Source: Chondrosia reniformis
Lineage: Eukaryota > Porifera > Demospongiae > Chondrillida > Chondrillidae
DNA: 64,000 nt
Assembly: GCA_947172415.1 (NCBI GenBank)
Contig: OX359194.1
Location: 6,516,401 to 6,580,400, forward strand
Direction of reading: 5' to 3'
The position numbers and the translations under genes were made by a program. The notes below the pieces were generated by a model that saw only the letters and a program-made list of their open reading frames with translations, searched no databases and was not told the DNA's origin. Positions 1-12,600 of the stretch are shown here, piece by piece; position 1 is the stretch's first letter; the number at the start of each line of letters is the position of its first letter.

Positions 1-2209
1 TGCTCTTCAAAGCTGAATTAAACATTTTAACTAATGAGGCTTTTGTTTATGACATTATTCTGTGTACCTGCAATGAAGCTGCTAGTCACAGAGTGAAAAG
101 CAGTATTCGCCCGGCTTTTTGCATCATTGATGAGGCTGCCATGGCAACAGAACCAGAGAGCCTGGCTCCTAGCAGTATCTCTGATCATGTGGTACTTATT
201 GGAGACCACAAACAACTCCAACCAGTCATTAAGCATGCGTAAGTCTTCATGAGCAATGTACAGCTCTTGAGAATGTAATAATTTGCATATACGTTCGTAT
301 AGCCTCTATTTAAACAATTTAATACAGTACAATGTTATACACTATGTGCACTTTGTATAACATTTTAATATTAATCATACTGAATAGTACTTAACTTCCA
401 TGTAGCCCTGCAGCAATAAATGGACTTTGTGTATCTCTCTTTGAGAGGTTTGCCAGCTATGAAGGATTCAAAACATCCCCTCATTTTAAAACCTTAGAGA
501 CCCAATACAGAATGGTAGGTTCTTGTCTAGAATGCAACCATCTTGAAATCACACTTTATAATATACATCTCGTGCACTTCATCTCTACAGCATGAAGCAA
601 TCTGCAGATTTCCTTCAGAATTCTTCTATGAGGGAAAATTAAACACAGATAGGAGTGTAATGAGGGACTATGAGACATTTATGGAGAGATACCAAGGATT
701 ACGTACTTTTTGGAGGGAACCAGATAGTCCAATAATGTTCTGTCATATTGAGGGTAAGGAATCCCAATCTGGAACAATGGATTCCACTGTTGCTGTTCAC
801 TCCAAATCAAATGAAATTGAAGCTAGATATGCAGTAAGTGTTCCTATTATTATGCTAACTAACTTCTGTACTAATTCACCCAGATTTTTAAGTATAATTA
901 TATAAGATTTTAATCCTAGTGGACATATGGAATGTACAGTATATGTGGATACATTATGGATATATACATATACATAGGGAATATATATATATGGATACAT
1001 ACACATACGTATGTGTACGTATACACATATAGAATATGGATACACACTGTACATACGTACACATAATTTAAAAAATCTTTGATATCATTTTTATAATTTA
1101 TTCTTTAGATAAACATTGTATGTAGACTTTTAATTCAAAAGCATAAAGTACAAGATGCCAAAATTGCTATCCTGACTCCTTATAAAGGACAAAAAAGACT
1201 ACTTGAGGAAAAATTGAAAATTGCTGGGAATTATGGAAATGTAGAAATAAGAACAATCCACGAAAGTCAAGGTGTGTAATTGCCTTCTTAAATGATTAAC
1301 AGCATACATACATGTACCGTACAGTACACACCATTGACAGCATGTAATAAGTGCATGGTTTATCACAAAAGTTGACCAGAAAATATACTGTACTTTTGAA
1401 ATCAAAAATTAGTCAGTATTATACTCCTTTCACCTGCACTGCACATATATAACACTGTACTTGATCAGTGATTTCAGATGGATTGAACTAATGTGTCATT
1501 AAAATCTGTAGGTGATGAATTTGACATTGTAATTCTGTCAACTGTGCGTTCCCTACCCAAAGAAGAGTACGATGAAAGAATAGTTGACTTGAGATGGAAA
1601 CGAGAAAACTTGGGATTTCTAACAAATCAACATCAAATATGTGTTGCAATCACAAGAGCCAAATATGGGCTTATCATTGTTGGTATGTGTTTAGCAATTA
1701 CATGCATATATAACTACAGCTTAACTCCTAACACACATCATGCCATACATATCCTGTACATTATGGCTCATAAAAAAATATACAGCAACAATAAAATCTA
1801 TTTTTATTTCCCTAAATTTAATTGATCAAAGCCATTATTCTTCCAATGTCAATACAATTCAATGGTCTATGTATAATATTAATCTACAGGGTTTTAATTT
1901 GTTAACATTGAGGTATCAAGTCCTTTATGGTATATATATATGCTGTATATGTATATAGTATTGCTTTGCTAATATATATATATAATACTGTACTTACTGT
2001 ATGCTCTGCAAATGAGTATATACGTATGTACATTATTATGGGTGCATGTAAGTTTAATTACTGTAGGTATATATATAAGCAGCAACAGCAATTCTATTTA
2101 TATAGGGAATTCAGACTTGCTGAACTGTGATGAAGAAACATGGAGAGAATTAATTAACCACTATGAAGACGCTGGAGCTTACAGACGTCAAAGGTTTAGG
2201 TTTTACTAG
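1..2209 (+). CDS. HELZ2/UPF1-like superfamily 1 helicase, C-terminal part
   Basis: Partial gene, cut by the window edge. Exons: 3-238, 406-514, 591-833, 1109-1271, 1512-1682, 2106-2209 (stop TAG), about 341 residues, with all junctions in phase. It shows the C-terminal motor motifs of UPF1-type helicases in order: Walker B FCIIDEAAM, motif III GDHKQLQP, the TQYRMHEAICRFPS block split by intron 2, SQGDEFDIVILSTVRSLP, and motif VI VAITRAKYGLIIVG. The DEAAMATEPESL stretch is closest to what I recall of vertebrate HELZ2, a nuclear-receptor coactivator and interferon-induced RNA helicase; ZNFX1 or another UPF1-like member remains possible. Known family role: ATP-driven unwinding of nucleic acid. 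The Walker A motif and any N-terminal domains lie outside the window. Confidence 0.85.
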
Positions 2210-3056
2210 TACTGATTCTGCTTTTTGTATTCTATAGCTAATCATGTGTGTATGGAAATATTTTTTGGAAATCATCATCTATACGTATATGCACAATTAT
2301 TAACAGCTGTGTCATTATATCTATATGAACATAATATATATATATTATTTTGATTTATGTAGTGTATACAAATAGATTTTAATTCTGTAAGCTCATAATT
2401 GTATTATAATGTCAACAGCAAAGATTGAAGATTTTTTGAGTCTAGATAGTACAGAAAGTAAGACTTGCTGCTGTCAACACTTAATATAATGATCAAATAT
2501 AGGCAGACTATACGTATATGTTTTGCAAGCCACCCCTCCATATGGCCATATTATATAATATGGAAACTTAGATGTATAATATTATGGTTGTATACAATTT
2601 TTAAGCAACATGCATATGACAGAAAGGCTTATATATAAATAAAAATAGTTATGTATGATCAAACTATATGTCCATATTCTGTTCGGAATCAAACTTGACA
2701 ATATTCAGGACTATATACTTGGACATGTTAGTGTACATGTTGGTTATTGCCTACATAACTGTGACAGCTAGTGTATACAATTGCAATCTTTATAGATTTT
2801 AATTCTAGATCTGCATGTATATATGCTCACATATACAACCTTGTGCATATAATTACATCAACATCAAAAGAGAGAATTTTTTTGAGTCTAACATATAGGG
2901 GGTCCATGTTTTTTTCAAGCATTCCTACAGCTATATATAAGTATTAAAGAAACTTAGATGCATACGTATATACATGCTAGCTGCATATACAACATATATT
3001 TACAGCAACAGAGAGGTTAATAAAAGTATAAATCAAATTACTTATAGAAGAATAGG
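2210..3056. other. AT-rich intergenic spacer
   Basis: The spacer between two converging genes is very AT-rich, with many TATA and TACGTA-type runs. I see no supported exon or RNA gene in it. Confidence 0.6.
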
Positions 3057-5372
3057 CTAATATGTACATTGTGTTGGATACTCTATTTGTTCATTTTCAG
3101 GACTTGGCACTTGGATACTTTCTAAACTTGGTTCCTGATTTATCGCTTGAGTGATTACAGTGTTAATGTTGGTTATTGCCTTGACTACCTGTTCATGTGG
3201 CTCCTCTAGATCTGAATGATTTTCCACTTGAGAAGGATTGATACATTCAGTTTCAGATCCCTTTGGGTGAGTATTTAAAAGTGGTCTTTCTTCGGGAATT
3301 GGAAGTTGATTCCCACAACGTCTATTTTTTAAAAGACGTCTTCTAGCAACATTTATTAGTGTAAACACTGATGCTATTACTATAAGGCAAGGTACTGAAA
3401 TCCCAAGTATTTTATTTAATGACAGAACAATTTCTCCTTTGTTTGGGTCTATTTTGAAATGGGTATATTTACCCAAGGGAAGCCAACAGTTCCATTTAAT
3501 AATGACATAAACTTGTGGTTGTAGGCTAATATCCTCTTGCATAGTCCAGGTGTATTTACATGTGGTGTGACCCTCTTCCTCATCCTCTGCCACTGAGTGT
3601 ATGATAGTGTGATCAGTCATATTGCAAGTGTCACCACACGGACAGCAGATAGTAGAATTCTCCATGCACAACCGTAGCAAGGCATCCTGTTGGTCTGTGG
3701 AGGCTATGTAGAAGGCTTCACTTCCCTTCTCTTTATCAGGTGAGCTGTGACCTTGAAAAGTGTCGCTTGATGGCCATTTATCACAACTATTGAAGGGTAA
3801 CATGAATAATTATACATAGAAAGAGTCATATGTATGTATGTGTACATATATATACACGTATGTAACCATACTTCTCAAATTTGATAATGGCCACTACAGT
3901 ATTGCTCCCAAGGTCATTTGATATGGTACAGTTGATCATCCAGCTTATCACATCAAAGCAATGAAAGAAAAGCCCCTGCATGAAATACAAACAATTTGAA
4001 ATAATTACCTATAGGTGTGATGAGGTCTGATTATGGATGCATAATATGTCAACCAACATATGCCTATATATGTAGGTATATATCTTCCAACTTATCATCC
4101 TGTTTGACTTTCTTACTAACTACATATACTATTAGCCTACACAGTATATAACCCAGCAAGGCTTGCTCTCATCAGATAGGCCATATGTACGTACCTGGAT
4201 ATGGGTGGATGGCCTATAATAGTAATTGTAAGTGGCACATATGTAAATATATGTATATAGACCTACATATGGCCATACAGTGTCACTGTGATAACAAATT
4301 CTTATTGATAATTCTCACATTGTCTAGAACATTGAAGCAGGAATTATTCTTTATTTCTTCACCAGTACTGAAGTTGTAGTACTTTAAGACTGGATAAGGG
4401 TCTCCGGTATAGTTAAGTTGGAGATCTGGGAAGCAGGTAGTACCGCATGTGAGCAACTTGTCTATGCAGTAGTAACCTCCGCAGTCTTGTATATACTCAA
4501 GGAACCTCGGAAAACCTATATACATTTAAAAAATGTACACATAGATAAAGTACTATAGTATACTGTATATATATACAATATGTAATACATTGAGGATCTA
4601 TGTACAATATGTTACATATTACCTTAATTTATGTAAATATTTACCTAAAATCATGAATATCTTTATAAAATAGCAAAATAAGCAAACAAACAACAACAGT
4701 TTTTGTGTGACTGAGCAAAAAGGATATGTGGGATCTGGGAAAGTTCACATACCATGTCAGTCTCCCTAATCATAGGCGATAGAAGTGGAGGGCAAGGAGA
4801 CACCACTTTTATAGACCAGGGGGCACAAGGGGCACTACTTACAGATCAAAATGATTGCCAACACTCGTGTATTATGATCTCTATAGCCATAGTGACCCCC
4901 TATCTGGATGCCTTTCTTCGCCTATGCCTAAGGACATCTTAATATATAATGCGGTCCGCGATCAATCTTTGATGACCGCTCTATATTAGTAATACATCAA
5001 TGGCTACAGACTACGTAAGAATAGAGAAACTACCTAACATTCGCTTTGTTGTAGCGGCGATCGTTTAGTTGCATGAACCGTACATTGCATTTAGCAACCA
5101 GCTAGTCTCCTTACGTTCCGACTTCTCTTGGCCTCTCCCTTTTGATTTACATACGCTCCACTTATAAAGGTATTAATTAGGATTATGGAACAAAAAACAT
5201 ATCGTCAAAACTGGAGAAAATAATTTAGCTTAGCTTATAGCATGAAAATAACTTAAAAACGACGCAAATTTAAAACCAACTTACTTCCTTCGTTACTTTG
5301 GCCTAAATGAAGGCATAAGCCATACAGAAGAAGATAACAGACTGTGAATTTCCATTCGCTTCGGCTAGACAT
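3057..5372 (-). CDS. Unrecognised type I single-pass membrane protein
   Basis: Four exons on the minus strand: 5372-5285, 4515-4319, 3975-3872 and 3786-3057, giving 372 residues in frame. Exon 1 encodes a signal peptide (hydrophobic core VCYLLLYGLCLHLG). The lumenal or extracellular part is cysteine-rich (for example CGGYYC, CGTTC, CCPCGDTC) with several N-glycosylation sequons. One transmembrane helix (ILGISVPCLIVIASVFTLI) is followed by a basic stop-transfer stretch (RRRLLKNRR). The cytoplasmic tail has EERPLL, which fits the [DE]xxxL[LI] acidic dileucine endosome/lysosome sorting signal. I recognise no domain. From topology it could be a receptor or an endolysosomal membrane protein; that is inference only. 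The start codon was chosen because it opens the signal peptide. Confidence 0.7.
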
Positions 5373-5449
5373 TTCGCTATCATCCTATGACGGCGTAGAG
5401 CAAAAGCAAACGACTGTAACAAATCATGTGACTAAATATTAAAATTAAA
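5373..5449. promoter_or_regulatory. Probable shared bidirectional promoter
   Basis: Only 77 bp separate the start codons of the membrane-protein gene (leftward) and the first PRSS16-like peptidase gene (rightward). Both promoters must overlap this gap or the 5' ends of the genes. No clear TATA box is visible inside it. Confidence 0.5.
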
Positions 5450-8400
5450 ATGGCTACCTGTGTAAATTGCATAAGCTTGCAATTGGTGTTCCTTCTACTA
5501 GTGTTCTGCCCCTACTTGGGTTCTGCATCTTCTCTCTTAAGAGATGGTAACATAAGAGTAGTAGGACTACCTCCTCCAGTGCCCAACGAAGGCTGTAAGG
5601 TGCCTCCTGACCAATGGATGACACAACAGCTGGATCACTTTGACCACACTAACATGCAAGTTAGTGATATTGTGTGCTTATCTGCATGTGCGATATGCAT
5701 GTCATAATGCAATGATTGTACTATAGGTAGAAACTATGTGTCGTTTCGATTGATGGACAATTAGTATGCTAATATATAAACTTGCAATGTACGTTTAGAC
5801 AAGTATATTATATGTATTATTATATTTCAGTTAAATGATAGCTTGCATGATAGCCTTTATTTCTGTATAATTTCAAAAGTTCCAAATCCACTGAAAGTAT
5901 ACTTTGAAGTAAGTGAAAAGAGAAATATATCATTATCTTTCCATAGCTACGTAGGTACTATTTAGACTTGAACAAAAACCACTGACTTTATGAATTTAGG
6001 TTGCTAATACATATCTTTTATACCTCTCCCATGGTAGACATGGCAACAGCGCTACTTTGTGAATGCCTCTCACTGGAACAAAGCTGGTGGACCAGTTTTC
6101 CTGATGATTGGAGGAGAAGGGAAAGCTGATCCATCCTGGCTTGCAGCTGACACAGAAATTATGATTAATGCTGTGAAGTACAGAGCTCTGGTTGTGTTCT
6201 TAGAGCACAGGTTAGTTCCTGTAAGTGGGTGCCTATAAGTGGGTGCCTGTAAGTGGGTGCCTGTATGTGGGTGCCTGTAAGTGGGTGCCTGTAAGTGGGT
6301 GCCTGTATGTGGGTGCCTATAAATGTACTACATGTTATATATAGTGTTTCCTGACACATATTACTATACAATAGGTTCTATGGAGAGAGTCACCCAACTA
6401 GTGACACTTCTGTGGATAATCTAAAGTACCTTTCAAGTCAGCAAGGTCTGGCAGACCTTGCTGAATTTCATGCCTTTATCACAAACAAGTTTAATTTGAC
6501 AGCTGCTAACAAGTGGATCTGCTTTGGAGGGTCCTACCCAGGTATATGTGCATGTACACACACGGACACACACACACATGTAGATGTATTGGGTTTGTAA
6601 AATGATCATTCTGTGAATTTTAGTCAATTTCCTGTTAATCACTTGATTCAGTAGCTTGAAATAGTATTCTTCTGTGTCTATGTCTTAGCTGTCTGCAGTC
6701 TAATTTGGGATATTCCCAATTCCTCCCCTTCCATTCAGCTGTGTAATACTTTGTAGGGCTTCTGTATATTCAGAATGTACTTATTATTGTTAACTCATAA
6801 CTTCAGAATTCTTCTACAATTTAAATAGTTTAAATGGCTAGACATCTGTATATATGACTATACGTTATCTAAAGCTTGCTATGTAACTACATTTTTTGAA
6901 GCAAGCTGATGATCTTATATTTCCCACAATTACTTTATAGTTAGTCTGTCAGCCGAGTAATCTCCCTTTCCTTCACAGGTAGTCTGTCTCTCTCTTTCCT
7001 TCACAGGTAGTCTGTCAGCGTGGTTCCGTATCAAGTATCCCAACTTGGTTGCGGGTGCAGTTGCTACTAGTGCCCCGGTGGAGGCCAAACTCAACTTTGT
7101 CGAGTACCTTGAGGTAGTGAGAGACTCCCTTGCTACATCCAAGCAAGGAGAGGACTGTGTTAATGCTGTCAGTGAGGCCAACATTCAGCTCACAGCACTC
7201 CTAAAGGACAAATCAAGCTGGCCTCAAGTTGAAAAGCTATTCAAGTGAGACCTTCTCATAAAAGCACTCTCATTTAAGTACCTCATTTCCAAGATGAATT
7301 TCCATTCTCTCTCTCTCCAATATCCTTCACAGGGGCAGATCTAAAAATTTTTAAAAGGGGACTTGCTAAGTTATATATAGGAGTGTAATAGAAAAGGTTA
7401 ATTACAGGGTAAGGTCCTACAGAAAGAATAGTGTTAATACAAAGTCAAGATGAAGGTGCTACAGCACCCAGACTGACCCTCTAAATCTGCCACTGTTTCA
7501 CTCTATTCTTGGTGTACGTACCACTTTTTACAAGTTGACTTTACATTCTCTCTCTCTATCTGTTCAAGGCTAGACCCGCCTCTGGAGAACCAGAATGATG
7601 TCATGAACTTAGCCCAGACACTGGCAGGCAACTTTATGGAAATTGTGCAATACAATAAGGATAACACTGCCTTTGAGGTACAATTATCTACCTCTCCAAT
7701 ATTTAAGGGAGTACCTTTTAATCTTATGAAATCATTTTAATTTCAAATCATTTCAGATTTCAAATATAACACAATCTGCTCTCCTCGGCACATATGGTGG
7801 CAAGCCTCTGTTTACCACCTACTCTTATGTATCAGCTGTTCTGGTGTGATTATATGGCATAGCTGTGTTCAGTATCCTTCCATGTTATCAATCCACCCTT
7901 TATAGGGGCGTGTGTTGCCTGGTACAATAGCAGATTTGTGTAATATTATGACCAATGCTTCGATTGGTAAGGAAATTGATCGATATGCAGAAGTGAATAG
8001 TGCAGAACTGGCCTTTTTCAAAGAGCCTAGTTTGGATGTCAGTTACTCTGGTTACATCAGTGATATGAAAGAGACCAATTGGAGTGCCCCATTTGTCGCT
8101 GGAGGAGGTAAGACACTTGCCTGTTGGGACCCACATGTATGTACATGTATGTATGGTCGTTTTGCTTGAACTGGTAGGCTGAAGAGGCTAATTTTGCTTC
8201 CTTTTTATTTCATAAGACTTGTATACCTATAAAGTTTATATCACAAGTGCTAATTGTCTCTACTGCAGCACGTCAATGGGTGTTTCAGACTTGCTCACAG
8301 TTTGCATTTTACCAAACCAGTGACAGTAAAGATCAACCATTTGGCTCACTCTTTCCACTAAAGTTTTCTATCCAGCAGTGTATGGATATCTTTGGAGATC

Positions 8401-9014
8401 AGTTCAATCAGTCAGCTATCCAGGCTGCCGTGGACTGGACCAACAACTACTATGGTGGATGGAACATCAGCACTTCTGTCACTAATATTGTGTTCCCCAA
8501 TGGCTCCATTGATCCATGGCATGCTCAAGGAATCACAAAGAGCCTCTCTGAGGATCTGGTGGCTATCTTCATAACTGGAACAGCCCACTGTGCCAACATG
8601 TATCCTGCCAGATCCAGCGACCCTCCTGGGCTTACTGCTGCTAGGCAACACATTACCCAGCTCATTGGAAAGGTCAGATTTAGACATTTAAACTAGTCAT
8701 TAATTCACTACTCATGGAATTCGATGTATATCAGTTGAGTATGCTTACTAGTATACCTGCCTGTTTGGTATACTGTTTATTGGTATATATAATAAATACC
8801 ACTTGTTCCCTTATTTTCCTTCCTTTCTATCATCAACTGTTCCATGACGTATAGTAAGAAAATTCTCTATTTTTACAAACTTTCAATTTAAACTTAAATT
8901 TTATTCTCTATGTCATGTCTATAATATAATACGTACATAATATATATGTATATATTTATGCACTCACTGTATATACCTTAATTATATTACATGTAGTGGC
9001 TTCAGGAGAAGTGA
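5450..9014 (+). CDS. PRSS16-like lysosomal serine carboxypeptidase, copy A
   Basis: Peptidase family S28 (thymus-specific serine protease / prolylcarboxypeptidase family), which removes residues from peptides in endosomes and lysosomes. Exons: 5450-5659, 6038-6210, 6375-6541, 7007-7244, 7569-7677, 7906-8107, 8269-8672, 8997-9014; 506 residues, close to human PRSS16. It has a signal peptide (VFLLLVFCPYLGSASS), the DHFDHT and WQQRYFVN landmarks, the nucleophile in GGSYPGSL (split by intron 3), the Asp in NGSIDPWH and the His in GTAHCANMYP, so all three catalytic residues are present. It is the upstream member of a tandem pair. It has an intron (7678-7905) that copy B lacks. The last exon encodes only WLQEK and the stop. 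Confidence 0.9.
6221..6324. repeat. 14-bp minisatellite in intron 2 of peptidase copy A
   Basis: About seven tandem copies of GTAAGTGGGTGCCT and near variants begin 10 bp after the exon 2 donor. Each unit carries a GTAAGT donor-like string. Copy B has a different, much longer array in the same intron. Confidence 0.9.
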
Positions 9015-9439
9015 CCACTTTGAAGAAACCAGAAGATGTTGGGAACCTAGTTAAAGTACTTATTGAAACTCTCAGTCTGTAACTTTCCAAGTTTTCCAAT
9101 GATTCTCCACATATACTATTTAGTATTGTACTAATTTAAAGAATTGTCTTTGCACAGAGTGTATACAAATCAGAATGTGGATCTATAACAATCTATGAAG
9201 ATTAAATGTGTTTACTGCATATTTTAATATGTGGGAGGATACTAATTGTTATTCATAAGTTTGTATATGCAGATGTACTGATATACATTGGCATGTGTAC
9301 ATACCGTAAAATAATAATATATATAAAGCCTACATACAATCAGCAAATCATTTTCCGAATCTGAAAAGTTAGCTGGGACTACGTATTACGAAAGACAAAT
9401 CATCTTTAAGTCCATTAGACTACTGGCAGCTATAACAAA

Positions 9440-9637
9440 ATGCCAACTTTCGTGACCTTGGTGTTCCTTCTACCAGTGTTCTGCCCCTACTTGGGTTCTG
9501 CATCTTCTCTCTTAAGAGATGGTAACATAAGAGTAGTAGGACTGCCCCCTCCAGTGCCCAACGAAGGCTATGAGGTGCCTCCCGAACAGTGGATGACACA
9601 ACAACTGGATCACTTTGACCACACTAACATGCAAGTT

Positions 9638-9681
<44 letters not shown>

Positions 9682-12600
9682 CTGTAATTCTCCCTACCTG
9701 TCTGTGCCTGTGCCTGTCTACTTATATAATTACCTATGTCATTGTATAAAATATCCTTCTGATATATATACAAGATACCAGTTAATCCTTTATGGTAAAC
9801 TCCCATGGTAGACATGGCAACAGCGCTACTTTGTGAATGCCTCTCACTGGATCAAAGCTGGTGGACCAGTTTTCCTGATGATTGGAGGAGAAGGAAGAGC
9901 TGATCCATCCTGGATTGCAGCTGACTCAGAAATTATGGTCAATGCTGATAAGTACAGAGCTCTGGTTGTGTTCATAGAACACAGGTTAGTGTCTGTACAT
10001 ATATGTGAGTTGCTATTCAAAGGGTACTGTTTTATTAGAGAATTGGCAATTTGTTGGTAATTAAGCACTGCTTACCTGTATTTCTAGTCAATATATGATT
10101 TTACCTAATCTTTAAAAAGTTTGTCTGATATAGAAAGTTTTAAAATTACACAGTTGACTATTCATTAGAACACTATTTTGATTCTTAGATGGTTACGTAT
10201 GTACACCTGCTAGATAATATTGTAAAATGACCGTATATGAAACAGTCTACTCAATCTATTCACAGACTTACAATATACAATATTCACTATATGAACCAGG
10301 CACACATGCTGAACAGACTAGAGTTTACATAGGCTAATGAGGTCAATAAAATTCCCTATTCCAAGTCACCAGTTTAACTGGAAAAATCCCCTTTCAAAGT
10401 CACGAGTTAACTCAAAGTTATGTTTACAAGTCATGAGTCCAACTCAAACAACACCTTACCAAGTCACGAGTCCAACTCAAACAACACCTTACCAAGTCAC
10501 GAGTCCAACTCAAACAACACCTTACCAAGTCACGAGTCCAACTCAAACAACACCTTACCAAGTCACGAGTCCAACTCAAACATCACCTTACCAAGTCATG
10601 AGTCCAACTCAAACATCACCTTACCAAGTCACGAGTCCAACTCAAACATCACCTTACCAAGTCACGAGTCCAACTCAAACATCACCTTACCAAGTCACGA
10701 GTCCAACTCAAACATCACCTTACCAAGTCACGAGTCCAACTCAAACAACACCTTACCAAGTCACGAGTCCAACTCAAACAACACCTTACCAAGTCACGAG
10801 TCCAACTCAAACAACACCTTACCAAGTCACGAGTCCAACTCAAACAACACCTTACCAAGTCACGAGTCCAACTCAAACATCACCTTACCAAGTCACGAGT
10901 CCAACTCAAACAACACCTTACCAAGTCACGAGTCCAACTCAAACATCACCTTACCAAATCACGAGTCCAACTCAAACATCACCTTACCAAGTCACGAGTC
11001 CAACTCAAACAACACCTTACCAAGTCACGAGTCCAACTCAAACAACACCTTACCAAGTCACGAGTCCAACTCAAACAACACCTTACCAAGTCACGAGTCC
11101 AACTCAAACATCACCTTACCAAATCACGAGTCCAACTCAAACATCACCTTACCAAGTCACGAGTCCAACTCAAACAACACCTTACCAAGTCACGAGTCCA
11201 ACTCAAACAACACCTTACCAAGTCACGAGTCCAACTCAAACAACACCTTACCAAGTCACGAGTCCAACTCAAACAACACCTTACCAAGTCACGAGTCCAA
11301 CTCAAACATCACCTTACCAAGTCACGAGTCCAACTCAAACATCACCTTACCAAGTCACGAGTCCAACTCAAACATCCAGTCATGAGTCCAATTCAAACAA
11401 CACCTTACCAAGTCACGAGTCCAACTCAAACATCACCTTACCAAGTCACGAGTCCAACTCAAACAACACCTTACCAAGTCACGAGTCCAACTCAAACATC
11501 ACCTTACCAAGTCACGAGTCCAACTCAAACAACACCTTACCAAGTCACGAGTCCAACTCAAACATCCAGTCATGAGTCCAATTCAAACAACACCTTACCA
11601 ACACCTTACCAAGAGGATTGATAAATTGAAGTTGTGTAGTGGTTTGTATATAACATGTTATAATGTTTCCTGACATGCATATGTACATCTTTTTACAATA
11701 GGTTCTATGGAGAAAGTCACCCAACTAGTGACACTTCTGTGGATAATCTAAAGTACCTTTCAAGTCAACAAGGTCTGGCAGACCTTGCTGAATTTCATGC
11801 CTTTATCACAAACAAGTTTAACTTGACAGCTGCTAACAAGTGGATCTGCTTTGGAGGGTCCTACCCAGGTATATGTGCATGTACACACTCACATGTACAC
11901 ACTCACATGCATACATGCCAAATGCACTCATTTATACACTTACTTGTTATGCCTAATTTATATCTGTTGCACTGTTTAACGTATTTATACTATTACAACA
12001 CGCCTTTACTACTTTATACACGTATACTGCATCACACAGCCTCATATATTGAAAACCGACTGTAAGTATGGTCCCGGAGTCGCTCTTTCCTTCACAGGTA
12101 GTCTCTCTCTCCCTTTCCTTCACAGGTAGTCTGTCAGCGTGGTTCCGTATCAAGTATCCCAACTTGGTTGCGGGTGCAGTTGCTACTAGTGCTCCAGTGG
12201 AGGCCAAACTCAACTTTGTCGAGTACCTTGAGGTAGTGAGAGACTCGCTTGCCACATCCAAACAAGGAGAGGACTGTGTTAATGCTGTCAGTGAGGCCAA
12301 TATTCAGCTCACAGCACTCCTAAAGGACAAATCAAGCTGGCCTCAAGTTGAAAAGCTATTCAAGTGAGACCTTCTCATAAAAGCACTCTTATTCAAGTAC
12401 CTCATTTCCAAGATGAATTTCCATTCTCCCTTTCCAATATCTTTCATTTTCTTCTCTCATTCCTCTTCCCATTTTATATACTAGCCTGACTTCAACTATA
12501 GAGAACCAGAACGATGTCATGAAACTAGCTGTAGCACTTGCTAGTAACTTTATGAATGTTGTACAAAGCAATAACTTGACAGATCCTTACACTATAAGAG

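Noticed and set aside
4754-4942. 62-residue plus-strand frame upstream of the membrane-protein exons
   Set aside because: It lies in intron 1 of the minus-strand gene, has no splice partner and resembles no family.
10337-11621. Long plus-strand frames of Thr/Pro/Ser-type 11-residue repeats
   Set aside because: They are the 33-bp minisatellite read through, because 33 is a multiple of three. The stretch lies in an intron between well-supported exons, and two frames are open at once.
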